Below, piece by piece: positions 29,362 to 38,780 of a stretch of 43,217 nucleotides of DNA (positions within the stretch are counted from its first letter, which is position 1; every line of letters begins with the position of its first letter). Location: positions 1-43,217 of the forward strand of contig NZ_WHTD01000058.1 of the NCBI RefSeq assembly GCF_009379765.1, in the 5' to 3' direction. The notes under the pieces were generated by a model. It was not told the DNA's origin. It saw nothing but the letters and a program-made list of their open reading frames with translations, and searched no databases. This DNA is from Actinophytocola sp. Lineage in GTDB: Bacteria; Actinomycetota; Actinomycetes; Mycobacteriales; Pseudonocardiaceae. The position numbers and the translations under genes were made by a program.

Positions 29362-30971
29362 GTGGCCGCGAAGGTTGGCGTGGTGGGCTCGGCGGACAAG
29401 ATCGAGTTCAGCCTGCTGGGCCCGGTGGGGGCAGGCTGGGCGACGCGCCACTGGACCCCGGGCCGCGCAAGCAGCGGCTGGTGGCGGCCGCGTTGCTGCT
29501 CGAGGCGAACCGGACGGTGTCCACCGAGCGGCTGGTGGATCTCACCTGGCCGGACTCGCCGCCGCGCTCGGCGCGCACGGCCATCCACGGGCGGATCTCG
29601 CGGCTGCGGGCCACGCTCGCCGCGGCGGACGGTGCTCGCCGCGGGGTGGCACTGGTCAGCGAGGGATCGGGGTACGCACTGCGGACCGACCCTGGCCTGG
29701 TCGACGCGCACCGGTTCACCGAGCTGCTCGGCCAAGCCCGCGCGGCGCACACCGACGAGCTGGCGGCAAGCCTGTACGACCAGGCGTTGCGGTTGTGGCG
29801 CGGGCCCGCGCTCGACGGGGTGGCGACCGGGGACGTGCGCCGGGAGCCGTGCGGCAGCCTCGAGGAGGGCGACGCGCTCACGCCGCCCACCCGGGCGCGG
29901 CCGGCGGCACCCGCCGGCGTGCCCGCCCACCTCCCGGCCGCGGCGGCCGGGTTCACCGGGCGCGTCGCAGACGTGCGGCGGCTCATCGGGCTGCTCGCCG
30001 ACCGCGACGCGGCGGCGATGCCGGTCGCCGTCGTCTGCGGGCCCGCAGGCGTGGGCAAGAGCGCCCTTGTCGTCCACTGTGGACATCAGGTCGCCGGCCG
30101 GTACCCCGACGGCCAGCTGTACGTGAACCTGTGGTTACGACCTCGGGGCGCCGGTGTGGCCGGCGGACGCGCTCGCCCGGTTCCTCGGCGCTCTCGGCGT
30201 GCCGCCCGCGCGGATCCCGATGGACCAGGACGAGGCGGTCCTCACGTACCGGTCGCTGCTGGCCGGTCGCCGGGTCCTCGTCGTCCTCGGCAGGCTGACC
30301 GACGCGGCGCGCCACCTGACCGACGCGCTGACCGTCTTCCGCGAGATCGACCACCTGTCCGGGCAGGCCGGCGTGCTGGACAGCCTGGCAGGCGTGCATG
30401 CCGACGCCGGGCGCCATGAGCAGGCGGCGGAGCTTGCGGCGGAGGCGCTGCGGCTGGCCCGGCAGACCGACAGCCGCCGGATCGAGGCGGCGGCCCTCAA
30501 CACGCTCGGGCTCGTGCACCGCGGCCTGGCCGACCCGCACGCGGCGCTCGCCCGGCACAGCGAGGCGCTCGCCGTCGCCACCGAGGTCGGGCACGTCCAC
30601 GCACGGCTCGAGGCGCTCATCGGGCGGGCGCGCACGCCCACCTCGGCGCGTACCCGGAAGCCGAGCGCCGGGCCCGGCAGGCACTCGCGCTCGCCCGAGA
30701 CACCGGGCACGGCATGCTCGAAGGCCACGCCCGCACCGTCCTGGCCGCGACCGCGCTGGCCCGCGGCGAGCGGCTCGCCCGGGAGGCGCTGGCCGTCCAC
30801 CGCGAGACGGGCTGCCTGCTCGGCGCCGCGCGCACCCTTCGCGTGCTCGGCGAGGCCCGCCGGAGCACGCACGGGACCGCACTCCCCTACTGGTCCGAGG
30901 CGCTCGCCCTGTTCACCGAGTTCGGCACCCCGGAGGCCGACGAGCCGCGCGGCCGCATCGCGTGCTCGTGA
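29362..30971 (+). pseudogene. Decayed SARP/AfsR-type regulator
   Basis: Pieces of one regulator lie in successive frames. KIEFSLLGPV starts the OmpR-type DNA-binding domain. After a frameshift come RLVAAALLLEANRTVSTERL, TAIHGRISRLRATLA, the activation-domain sequence and a P-loop VVCGPAGVGKSALVVHCGHQ. After another shift, PADALARFLGALGVPPARI and SLLAGRRVLVVL run directly into TPR sequence (GRLTDAARHLTDALTVFREI). That joint implies loss of several hundred codons of NTPase domain. A further shift precedes the last TPRs. At least three frameshifts plus a deletion: dead. Confidence 0.82.
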
Positions 30972-31159
30972 CGTCCGTGCCCCGGAACGCCGCTCGGGCA
31001 AGGTCGCGCGGTCGGGAGTCGGGGCTCGCCCGCGCGCCCTCGGAGGTGCCCCTTCGTGCCGCTGGTGATGTCCGCCCATGGGTAGCTTCAGAAGTCGTGC
31101 ACGCGTAACTCCCCGTGCGTGCCACGACAACGAGGTGGAACGACAGAGGTGGAACGACA

Positions 31160-31819
31160 ATGGACGCAGCGGTAGCGGCCGCGATCACCGCGGTTCCGTT
31201 CGCGGACGCCGGAACGGCCGAACAGTGGTTCACCGCAGTGTGCCAGACCCGCGATCAGTGCGGTGCGGACGCCGGGTGGGACCAGTTCGCCGCCGAGCTG
31301 GCCGAGCGCGCCAAGGCGGACGGGTTCGGCGACGAGATCGTCGAGCGGTTCACCCGGCACCTGACCGACCTCGACCCTGATCCGGTGGCCACCATCGGGC
31401 GCATGCGGGATCTCGCCGATCAGCTGCCGGCGCACTACCAGGAGCTCACCGCGGCCGAGGATCCCACCGCGGCGTCGGCGGAGCAGCACGACGACCAGCA
31501 GTGGCAGGCATTCCTCGTCGCGCACGGTCCACAGTGGAACGGAAGCGAAGAGACCTGGACGCAGTTCGACCAGTGGTTCCGCTACGAGGCGGACCAGCGC
31601 GGGCTCGCCGTTCCGGCGGGCCGGTTCATCGACCACCTCGCGGCCCAGCCCGACAAGGTGGCCGTGTTCGCCCAGTACGGCGTAACGATCGCCGGCACCG
31701 GGCCGAGCGACGAGGAAGCTCCGGCACCCGACGTCAGCGTCTATCCGGAGATCACGGCCGGCGAGTCCGGCGCGTGGGTCGACTACCTCGACGCCATGTT
31801 GCGCAGCAAGGGCTTCTGA
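31160..31819 (+). CDS. Unknown protein, first gene of a three-gene cassette
   Basis: A 219-residue acidic soluble protein beginning MDAAVAAAITAVPFADAG. No family recognised. It is rich in Trp, Gln and Asp (EETWTQFDQWFRYEADQRG; WQAFLVAHGPQW), predicted mainly helical, with no signal peptide or membrane segment. ATG 31160 has AGGTGG just upstream. The next gene starts 18 bp after its stop behind a strong Shine-Dalgarno, so the cassette is an operon. Confidence 0.75.
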   Translation: MDAAVAAAITAVPFADAGTAEQWFTAVCQTRDQCGADAGWDQFAAELAERAKADGFGDEIVERFTRHLTDLDPDPVATIGRMRDLADQLPAHYQELTAAEDPTAASAEQHDDQQWQAFLVAHGPQWNGSEETWTQFDQWFRYEADQRGLAVPAGRFIDHLAAQPDKVAVFAQYGVTIAGTGPSDEEAPAPDVSVYPEITAGESGAWVDYLDAMLRSKGF

Positions 31820-31837
31820 GCACAGGAGGTACTACCG

Positions 31838-32179
31838 ATGGCAGAGTTCGATGAGGCCCTGAAGAGCCGCCTGCTGGCGTACCAGAAGGCGCAGGGGCTC
31901 GCCGAGGACGGGGTGGTCGGCGCCAAGACGTGGACGCGGCTCGCCGACGGCGGGACCGCCACGGGCGAGGTCGAGAAGGGCAAGGAGGGCGGGGCGGGCA
32001 AGGCGTCCGCGGTCGTCGACGCCCCGCCGATCTCGTTCACCGCGGAGAGCTACCCGCTCTTCCACAAGATCGTCCAGACCTGCACGGACGAGCAGGGGTT
32101 CAAGGACTTTCTGCGGGACGAGATCGACGTCGACCTGGACGAGCTCATCCGCAACATCGACGCCGTTCTCGAGAGCTGA
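31838..32179 (+). CDS. Small protein with peptidoglycan-binding-like repeat, second cassette gene
   Basis: A 113-residue protein. Residues 5-38 (LKSRLLAYQKAQGLAEDGVV then GAKTWTRL) match the PG_binding_1 helical repeat (YQKAxGLxxDGxVGxxTW). A Gly/Lys linker follows (EKGKEGGAGKAS), then a helical acidic C-terminal part (FKDFLRDEIDVDLDELIRNI). It has no signal peptide, so this repeat probably acts inside the cell or is delivered by other means. AGGAGGT precedes the ATG. Such modules also occur in phage-tail and contractile-injection loci, but no other such gene is here. Confidence 0.78.
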   Translation: MAEFDEALKSRLLAYQKAQGLAEDGVVGAKTWTRLADGGTATGEVEKGKEGGAGKASAVVDAPPISFTAESYPLFHKIVQTCTDEQGFKDFLRDEIDVDLDELIRNIDAVLES

Positions 32180-32215
32180 CCCCGCCCGACCACGCCCGCG
32201 ATTGGATGGCACGAC

Positions 32216-33052
32216 ATGGATCGCTACGGAGACAAGACCGAGAAGAGGAAGGAAAAGGGGAAGGAGAAGGGAGACCCCCTCGACCCGGCGCAGGAGCCGG
32301 CAGTGGACAGGGGCGCCCTGCGGGAGATGGAGCGGGCGGCGAAGGAGACCATCGCCGAGGCGAACGTCGAGATCGACCAGGCGAAGATGGACATCGCCAG
32401 GACGACGGACCAGATCAGGTCCGCGACGTCCCAGTTGGAGACGGCGCAGTACGACGAGGCCTCGTACTGGGAGGACAAGGATCCCGGCAGTACCGAACGA
32501 GGCTCGCACAAGACGTTCACCGCGTCCACGAGCTTCTGGATGGGCAAGGACTGGACCCCCGAGGAGAAGCGCAAGCTCCGGGCGATCAGGGTCGCCCTCG
32601 TCGGCGGCACGCTGACCGTCGGGACCATCGTCGCCAGCTCGCTGAACGTCGCCTCCGCGAGCCACGGCGTCGACGCGGCGGACGCACGGTTCAACGCCGA
32701 CAACAACACGGTCAACGACGAGCTCGCGGCCACCGCCGAGTACGGTTTCGACTCGGCGGTCACCGCGCTGTACAACTCGGCCTACACCTACTGTGCCGTG
32801 GTGCTCGGCGGAGTCGTGATGTACTACGACACCTGCGCGAAGCACGCCGAGAACATCAAGGCACTCAACGAACCGGAGGCCGGCAAGCGCCGGGAGACGG
32901 CGGACAAGTACCTCCAGGCGTTGCAGCGGAGGCTGGCGGCCGAGATGGAGCGGCTGAACACCGCGCTGGCCGCCCGTGCGGAGGCGCGGCGACTCCGTGC
33001 GGAGGCCCGGGACGCCATCAAAGCGTTGGACGGGCAGTCCTCGCGCCAGTGA
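32216..33052 (+). CDS. Unknown coiled-coil membrane protein, third cassette gene
   Basis: A 278-residue protein. A Lys/Glu-rich start (KTEKRKEKGKEKGDP) leads to a coiled coil (about 40-80: MERAAKETIAEANVEIDQAK), then a hydrophobic segment VALVGGTLTVGTIVASSLNV. A second hydrophobic segment, AYTYCAVVLGGVVMYYD, is followed by another long charged coiled coil (YLQALQRRLAAEMERLNTAL) to the end. Domain order coil-helix-helix-coil suggests a membrane hairpin with both coils on one side. It starts 36 bp after the previous gene. No family recognised. Confidence 0.75.
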   Translation: MDRYGDKTEKRKEKGKEKGDPLDPAQEPAVDRGALREMERAAKETIAEANVEIDQAKMDIARTTDQIRSATSQLETAQYDEASYWEDKDPGSTERGSHKTFTASTSFWMGKDWTPEEKRKLRAIRVALVGGTLTVGTIVASSLNVASASHGVDAADARFNADNNTVNDELAATAEYGFDSAVTALYNSAYTYCAVVLGGVVMYYDTCAKHAENIKALNEPEAGKRRETADKYLQALQRRLAAEMERLNTALAARAEARRLRAEARDAIKALDGQSSRQ

Positions 33053-33141
33053 GCGGGCCGCGGTGGTCACCGGCGTCGGTTGTGGACAGTGCCACCGGGC
33101 CGCGGCTCCCGGCCGACCGACCCGGCGGCGGGCGTGTCTGC

Positions 33142-33870
33142 TCAGAAGCCGAGGCGTTCCGCGGTTCGCCGGCTCACCGCCTCCAGGTCCGCGGGTGGGA
33201 GTCCGGCGGCCGCCAGCTTCTGGCGCGCGGCGGCCGGCGTGAGGAAGGGCGCGTGCGTGCCGACCAGCAGGCGGCGTGCCCCGTGTGCGGCCACGGCACG
33301 CCTCAGCACGTCCGGTTCCTCGGCCAACGACAGGTCCGCGCACACCGACTCGGCCGAGGCGGTGAGGACGGCGGAAAGCTCGCCCGCCCGGGCGCCGGCC
33401 ACGACCATCGGGACCGCCGGGACCACCAGAGCCAGGCGTATCGCGTCGTCGACGTCGACCTCGCCCAGGCGCAGCCCCTTCGGCAGGTTGCGGGGGTCGG
33501 CCACCCGCATCTGGAGGACCAGCACCAGGCCGAGGGACCCGCAGGTCCGCTTGAGCCCACCCGCGTCAGCGGCTCGGTATCCGTGGCTTCCCGGGGAGAT
33601 CCGCACCGCCGGGCATCCCTGGCGCCGGTAGCGGTCCAGGTGGGCGGTCACGTTCGCCCACCTGGGGTCGACGATGGGGATCGGGCGGAAGAAAGGCGAG
33701 CGCACCAGCTCGTCGTTGGCGGCCGGGTCGGAACCGAACAGCCCGGCCATGGGCGAGACACCCGCACCGGTCACCCCCTCGCGCCGCAGGAGGGCCTCGA
33801 CGGCCTCGGGTGTCGACAGCGGCCTTGCGACGAGCGGTCCGGGGCCGACGAAGCAGCTGACATCGATCAC
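33142..33870 (-). CDS. Amidohydrolase-like protein (partner of the next gene)
   Basis: A 242-residue protein with a TIM-barrel-like pattern: MIDVSCFVGPGPL, GAGVSPMAGLFGSDPAANDE, PAVRISPGSHGY, HGARRLLVGTHAPF, RRTAERLGF. It resembles Amidohydrolase_2-type proteins, but the usual N-terminal HxH is replaced by CFV and the late Asp motif is GTHAP, so metal binding and catalysis may be lost. Its start overlaps the stop of the upstream amidohydrolase by four bases (ATGA). It is possibly a non-catalytic subunit. Confidence 0.75.
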   Translation of the reverse strand: MIDVSCFVGPGPLVARPLSTPEAVEALLRREGVTGAGVSPMAGLFGSDPAANDELVRSPFFRPIPIVDPRWANVTAHLDRYRRQGCPAVRISPGSHGYRAADAGGLKRTCGSLGLVLVLQMRVADPRNLPKGLRLGEVDVDDAIRLALVVPAVPMVVAGARAGELSAVLTASAESVCADLSLAEEPDVLRRAVAAHGARRLLVGTHAPFLTPAAARQKLAAAGLPPADLEAVSRRTAERLGF

Positions 33871-34658
33871 GAGGCGGCCAGCCGCCGGTAGACGCGCAGG
33901 GCGTTCTCCCGGAGCACGAGCCGGCGTTCGGGCTCGCCGAGCCGGGTGCCGAGCACCTTGGCCAGAGCCGTTGCCGGGTCGCGGATCGGCGCGTCCGAGC
34001 CGAAGATCACCCGCTCCGCTCCCAGCTGGGCGACCGCGTGGTCGACCTCACCCAGGACGGGGTCACCGCCGCTCGTGTCGACCACGATGTTCGGGTGCGG
34101 ACCGATCTCCGCCACCCCACGCTTGCCCGCCCCGCCGAGATGGGCCATCTGGATCCGCAGGTCGGGATGCCGCCGGGCCAGCTCGGCGACATCGGCCGGG
34201 GTGGACTCGCCCGGCGTCGCGCCGACCGTCTTGTACCAGGCGTGCTGGAGCAGCGGCACCCCGAGCTCGCACATCCGCTCGACGAGCGGGTCGAGCCGGA
34301 TGTCGTTGGCACGCACCGCTATCCACAGCTTCACCCCGACGAACCGGCCGTCCGCCACGTGCCGGTTCAGCTCGTCCAGCGACGCGCGCGGGTGCTCGGG
34401 CGACAGGTACACGACCCCAGCGAGCGCGGCCGGGAACCGGGCGATGGCCGCGGTCGTGATCTCGTTGGCCGCGCGCAGCTCGGCCGGGCCCGGGTGGTCG
34501 AGCAGGCTCCTGGTGCCCAATGTGGACACCAGGCTCCGGCCGATGCCCACCTCGGCCGAGGTCGCGACGAGGTCAGCCGCGAGGTCCTCGGTGCGCCACG
34601 GCCGGAAACCGCTCCCGAGATGAGCGTGCGCGTCGATGGCGGCCGGGTCCGAGGTCAC
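33867..34658 (-). CDS. Amidohydrolase family protein (Amidohydrolase_2)
   Basis: A 263-residue metal-dependent hydrolase or decarboxylase. The HxH site is IDAHAHLGSGF; VGVKLWIAVRANDIRLDP, LQHAWYKTVG, and RIQMAHLGGAG give further His ligands; and VIFGSDAPIRDP carries the catalytic Asp. The start is GTG 34658. It forms a coupled pair with the smaller relative downstream. Context with an aldolase, a sugar-type dehydrogenase and an aminotransferase suggests breakdown of a lactone, amide or carboxylate intermediate. Confidence 0.88.
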   Translation of the reverse strand: MTSDPAAIDAHAHLGSGFRPWRTEDLAADLVATSAEVGIGRSLVSTLGTRSLLDHPGPAELRAANEITTAAIARFPAALAGVVYLSPEHPRASLDELNRHVADGRFVGVKLWIAVRANDIRLDPLVERMCELGVPLLQHAWYKTVGATPGESTPADVAELARRHPDLRIQMAHLGGAGKRGVAEIGPHPNIVVDTSGGDPVLGEVDHAVAQLGAERVIFGSDAPIRDPATALAKVLGTRLGEPERRLVLRENALRVYRRLAAS

Positions 34659-34664
34659 CGGACA

Positions 34665-36743
34665 TCAATACCACCTCACCTCGAGCAGGACTCCACCCTG
34701 GACGTAGAACTTGCTCGCGCCGGGGGACACCGCGGCGAAGCTCGTCTTGTAGTTCGGGCCCGAGTCGACCAGCGTGTCCGGGTCGATCCGGCGGGTCGTG
34801 CCGTTGGTCGTGTAGATCGCGTTGTCACCGGGGTCGTAGGCCATGTTCACCGCGCGCGGCTGGAAGTTCGTCACCGTGTCCCAGTTGTAGGCGAACTCCT
34901 GCACCGACCGTGTCATGGCGCCCGTCGCGGGATCGAGCTCGAAGATCGTCCCGTACGTCTGGCCGAAGAGCCGGCCCTGCCCGTCGAACGTCAGCCCGCC
35001 GACCCCGTCCTCATCGGGCAGCGGCGTGGACCGCCACAGCACGTCGCCGGACGTCGCGTCCATGGCGAACACCTGCCCGGGGTGCTTGGACGCGTCGACG
35101 TTGCAGCAGCCCAGCGACCCGCCGTAGAGCACACCGTCGCGGTAGGTCAGCGCGGAGATCTGGTTCGCTCCCGTGACCAGACCCGAGCTCCAGGTCCGGT
35201 GCTCGCCGGTCGCCGGGTCGTACAGCGTGACGGCCCCGTTGGCCTGGCTGTTCTTCGGCGACGTGCCGATCGCCAGGTACTGGCCGGCGCTGATCACGGT
35301 CCACGGCCGTTCCTGTCCGTCGGCCTTGAGGTCGAACAGCTGCTTCGGGTTCGTGGCGCCGTAGGGCTGCGCGGGGTCGTACTCCCACAGCTGCGCGTTG
35401 GGGTAGACCCCGAAGTACATCTTCCCGTTGTGCGCGCTCATCCCCTCGATCTGGTGGGCGAACGGGTACGCGGTCCACGTCGTGGTCGCCGGGTCGTACG
35501 CGGCCAGGCCGCCCTGGAAGTAGCCACCCGCGTAGATCCGGCCGTCCGGCCCCTTCGCGAGCGACCGGGGCCCGGTCGGCGTGCCGACCAGGCCGTCGAG
35601 GTGGGTGAAGGTGCCCTTCTTCGTCACGGTGTCGTAGTGCCACAGGTCGCCGCCTCCGGTGGCACCGATGACGGTCTCGTGCCTGGTCCTCGGATCGACG
35701 ACCCTGGCCAGGCCCTTGCCGGCGCCGAGGCCGCCCTTGTCGGCCTGCTCGGGCCCGCCCATGAAGCCGGTCCCGGTCAGGACACCGCGCTTCGGGTCGT
35801 ACTGCTTGAGCTCACCGGAGTCGAGGAGGTACACCCGGCCGCGGTGGTCGGCGCCGGTGATCGTCTGGCCCATGTAGCCCGGGATCTGGTGCTCCCACCT
35901 CAGGGTCTTCAGGTTGAGCACCCAGCCGACGTTGGCGGTCGTGCCGCCCGCGAAGAGGACGTACAGGTACCCGCCCTCGTCCTCCATCTGGTAGGCGTAC
36001 TTGTCCGTCGGCATGCCCGCCGGCGCGGGGATCTGGACGCGCCGCCCGCTGCTCGGGTCCACCTGCCACAGGCCGACGGTCGAGCCGAGACCCGCGTAGA
36101 TCTTGCCCTTCGCGTACTCGACGGACCGCACATACCCGTAGGTCGCGCCCCAGTCCCCGTAGTCGCGATACTCGCGGGTCTTCGGGTCCCACGAGAAGAG
36201 CCTGCCGCCGGGCAGTGGCGCCGGCCCGAAGAACTCGCTCGTCCCGAAGTAGAAGACGCCCTTGTCGTCGGCGTCCCCCTCCCAGGTGAAGCTCGTCCGC
36301 GGGGACGGCCGGCCCAGGTCCTCGACCGCCTCGGCACGCCAGGGAAGCCGGTACACGTGGCCGAAGCCGTACGTGCTGACGAAGACCGTGCCCCGCTTGT
36401 CGACGGACACCCCCCAGGCGCCCTGGGCGCCCGTGTCCGGCGGGTTCTCGGTCGAGTCGGGGTTCGGGACGTAGAGCGGGATCATGCGCATGACCTTCGC
36501 GGTCAACGCGTTGATCTCCGCGAGGTAGGCGGGTTTGCCGCTGACCGCGAGATACGTCCGCACGGAGCCGTCGGGCATTCGCGCGGTCTCCCCACCGGCC
36601 GCTGTCGTCGAGTACAGCGGGATCGTGCCGCGGTTCCACCACTGCGGAGCGGCCGCCGAGGCCGCGGGAGGGAGCAGGGCCAGCCCGACCAACAGCGCGG
36701 TGAGCGCGACGACAACCCGTCGAAGACCAGTCCAGCTGACCAT
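34665..36743 (-). CDS. Secreted beta-propeller protein
   Basis: A 692-residue exported protein. A signal peptide ends near residue 31 (LLPPAASAAAP). Many blade-like repeats of the PQQ/NHL kind follow: GVSVDKRGTVFVSTYGFGHV, GRLFSWDPKTREYRDYGDW, GRVYLLDSGELKQYDPKRGV, GRIYAGGYFQGGLAAYDP, GDVLWRSTPLPDEDG. It could be a carbohydrate lyase or hydrolase of the propeller type, or a binding protein. Its stop is six bases before the amidohydrolase start and a long palindrome precedes it, so it probably leads the operon propeller, amidohydrolase, partner. Confidence 0.88.
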   Translation of the reverse strand: MVSWTGLRRVVVALTALLVGLALLPPAASAAAPQWWNRGTIPLYSTTAAGGETARMPDGSVRTYLAVSGKPAYLAEINALTAKVMRMIPLYVPNPDSTENPPDTGAQGAWGVSVDKRGTVFVSTYGFGHVYRLPWRAEAVEDLGRPSPRTSFTWEGDADDKGVFYFGTSEFFGPAPLPGGRLFSWDPKTREYRDYGDWGATYGYVRSVEYAKGKIYAGLGSTVGLWQVDPSSGRRVQIPAPAGMPTDKYAYQMEDEGGYLYVLFAGGTTANVGWVLNLKTLRWEHQIPGYMGQTITGADHRGRVYLLDSGELKQYDPKRGVLTGTGFMGGPEQADKGGLGAGKGLARVVDPRTRHETVIGATGGGDLWHYDTVTKKGTFTHLDGLVGTPTGPRSLAKGPDGRIYAGGYFQGGLAAYDPATTTWTAYPFAHQIEGMSAHNGKMYFGVYPNAQLWEYDPAQPYGATNPKQLFDLKADGQERPWTVISAGQYLAIGTSPKNSQANGAVTLYDPATGEHRTWSSGLVTGANQISALTYRDGVLYGGSLGCCNVDASKHPGQVFAMDATSGDVLWRSTPLPDEDGVGGLTFDGQGRLFGQTYGTIFELDPATGAMTRSVQEFAYNWDTVTNFQPRAVNMAYDPGDNAIYTTNGTTRRIDPDTLVDSGPNYKTSFAAVSPGASKFYVQGGVLLEVRWY

Positions 36744-36756
36744 GGTGCGCTCCGTT

Positions 36757-36784
36757 CGGAATTACGGCCTCGCCCGTAATTCCG
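36757..36784. promoter_or_regulatory. Operator 1 of the catabolic cluster
   Basis: CGGAATTACGG-N6-CCGTAATTCCG is a perfect 11-6-11 inverted repeat 13 bp before the propeller gene start. The left inner half AATTACGG and the 6-bp spacing recur before the aminotransferase gene. It is probably bound by the cluster's own regulator. Confidence 0.8.
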
Positions 36785-36817
36785 GAACGATAGGTCGACG
36801 GCTCCGAACCGTCAAGG

Positions 36818-37669
36818 TCACCTCGGCAGATGGCGACCGCGCCACGGGTGGAAGGCCGGGGGGACCGCGTCGAGCGCGACCACGTCGCCGCCGTTCTCCT
36901 CGGACCAGGCGATGGCGATGAGCGCCAGCTCGCACTCCACGAGCTCCCGGCCCGGCCGCCGGTCCGAGTCCGGCGTGGTCAGCCGGGTCATCACGTTCCG
37001 GAGCAGGGCCGGGTAGAACGCCTCCGCCACCGGCTCGATCCTCGGGAGGTCGGGCACGGTGGCCGCGAAACCGCCCGCGACCGCGGCTGCCGACACCGAC
37101 ACCCGGATCTCCGCGCCGGAGACGTGGTGGATCACGCCCTCGACCGATCGCTCGCCCGCCACGCCGCGCGCTCCCACCAGGCCCGGCCCGAGCACCGCGG
37201 TGGCCAGCGCGACCGCGTGGACGCCGTAGTAGAACGGGTGCCCGCCGCACGTCACCTCGACCACCGTGCGTCCGGGCCGCCGGGCGGCGACGGCCTCCGG
37301 GGCGACCCGCAGCGCCGACCCGCCGTCGACGCGGGCCGAACCGTCGGCCAGCGCGGCGATCTCCCGCAGCTCCCCGGCCGTCCCGGCCATCGGCTTGTCG
37401 ACGAAGACCGGCACGTCCCGAGCGGCGAGCGCCGCCAGCCGGCCCATGCGTTCGTCCCAGTCCGCGCCGAGGAGCATGACGACGTCGCAGGCGTCCGCCA
37501 GCTCGGCCAGGCTGCCGACGACGACCGCGGGGTGCTCCCGGACGAAGGCCCGCGCCCGTGCCTCGTCCGGCTCCAGCACCGCGTGCACCGGCATGCCCAG
37601 CTCGGCGAGGAGCGGCGCGAAGATCCCCGGGTGCGAGGTCGACAGGTCGACCATCCCGACCCGGGTCAC
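36818..37669 (-). CDS. Gfo/Idh/MocA-family oxidoreductase
   Basis: A 283-residue NAD(P)-dependent dehydrogenase of the sugar/inositol type. VTRVGMVDLSTSHPGIFAPL starts the Rossmann fold; VVMLLGADWDERMGRLAALA precedes the signature VPVFVDKPMAGTAGELREIA (EKP-type, here DKP), and GGHPFYYGVHAVALATAVLG holds the conserved HxxxxxH region. Its GTG start overlaps the stop of the aldolase gene (GTGA). Likely oxidises a sugar or cyclitol hydroxyl in the cluster's pathway. Confidence 0.88.
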   Translation of the reverse strand: MTRVGMVDLSTSHPGIFAPLLAELGMPVHAVLEPDEARARAFVREHPAVVVGSLAELADACDVVMLLGADWDERMGRLAALAARDVPVFVDKPMAGTAGELREIAALADGSARVDGGSALRVAPEAVAARRPGRTVVEVTCGGHPFYYGVHAVALATAVLGPGLVGARGVAGERSVEGVIHHVSGAEIRVSVSAAAVAGGFAATVPDLPRIEPVAEAFYPALLRNVMTRLTTPDSDRRPGRELVECELALIAIAWSEENGGDVVALDAVPPAFHPWRGRHLPR

Positions 37670-38646
37670 GGGCCTGGCGGCACGGCGACGGCGCGAGTGA
37701 GGACCGCCTCCGCCGCCGCGACGAACAGCCGGCGCTCCCGCTCCGCGGACGGCGCCGATCCCGGATCGTGGCAGAGCCGCCGCGGAAGGCGTCCTTCCCA
37801 GCCGGCCAGCCAGGCCATGCGCTGGACGTAGAAGTCGACGGGCGCCCGGAACACCAACGCCGCCAACACGTCCAGGACCCCCGATGTCCGGACGAAGTCC
37901 GAGTGGCGCTCCTCGGTCCACGCCCTGACCACGTCCACGGTGACCCGGGGCAGCGCCGCGGCGATGCCGACGAGGGCGGCATCGGCACCCCACATGAGCG
38001 ACGGGCCGAACATCCGGTCCTCGCCGGTGAAGAGAATCGCCTCGGCACGCTCGGCCCGGCAGCCGGTGAGGATGTCCTGGCACGCGACCGCGTCGTCGAG
38101 CACCGCCACCTTGAGGCCCAGCACGCCCTCGGTGGCGACGAGCCTGCGCGCGAGATCGGCGGAGTAGCACTGACCGCTCGCGCCTTCGTAGAGGACGAAG
38201 GCGATGACCGGGAGCCCCGACGCGCGAGCCACCAGCGCGTGGAGTCCGGGAACGTCCGGATGCGCGCCGCGCGGCACCGGGTAGACCAGCAGCGCGTCGG
38301 CCCCGGCCGCGGCCGTCTCCTCCCCCGCGCGAGCCAGCGCCCGCTCCACCGAGGCGGGCGAGTCGCCGCCCTGGCCCGCCAGGCCGACCCCGGCGACGAC
38401 CGGCACGTCGACGGCCTCCCGGACCGCACGGACAACGGCCCCTCGCGCGTCATCGGAGAGGTGGAGACCGCGGCCGGTGTGGGCGCCGACGGCCAGGGCG
38501 CCGACTCCGTCCAGCACCAGTGAGGCCGCATAAGGCCCCGCCGCATCGACGGCAGGAGTGCCCGACGCGTCGAACGGCGTCAGCATGGCGGCCGTCACCG
38601 AATGGCGCAGGGCCTCGAGCGGACCCGTGTTCGTGGCGAGTGACAC
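37666..38646 (-). CDS. DapA/NanA-type aldolase (dihydrodipicolinate synthase family)
   Basis: A 326-residue class I aldolase-fold protein. The Schiff-base lysine is in GVLGLKVAVLDD, the catalytic Tyr region is LLVYPVPRG, and ALAVGAHTGRG replaces the usual GTTGE. The second-sphere pattern therefore differs from true DapA, and an aldolase or dehydratase acting on a 2-oxo-acid sugar is more likely. The start is GTG 38646. First gene of a coupled pair with the oxidoreductase, divergent from the regulator. Confidence 0.87.
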   Translation of the reverse strand: MSLATNTGPLEALRHSVTAAMLTPFDASGTPAVDAAGPYAASLVLDGVGALAVGAHTGRGLHLSDDARGAVVRAVREAVDVPVVAGVGLAGQGGDSPASVERALARAGEETAAAGADALLVYPVPRGAHPDVPGLHALVARASGLPVIAFVLYEGASGQCYSADLARRLVATEGVLGLKVAVLDDAVACQDILTGCRAERAEAILFTGEDRMFGPSLMWGADAALVGIAAALPRVTVDVVRAWTEERHSDFVRTSGVLDVLAALVFRAPVDFYVQRMAWLAGWEGRLPRRLCHDPGSAPSAERERRLFVAAAEAVLTRAVAVPPGP

Positions 38647-38780
38647 GCCGCGATTCTGTCATCAGCGTCCAGCCGAGGATGCGCGCTGACCGGCGCGTGC
38701 GGCGGTCGCGGCGGCTCGCCGCCGTTTAGGATGTGCGGCACCAGATCGTCGTCACGCGCATGGACGGAGCAGGATCTCGC

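Noticed and set aside
34038..36779. Long plus-strand open frame (913 codons)
   Set aside because: It is antisense to the secreted propeller and amidohydrolase genes and has the Arg/Val/Gly-rich composition of a GC-rich shadow frame.
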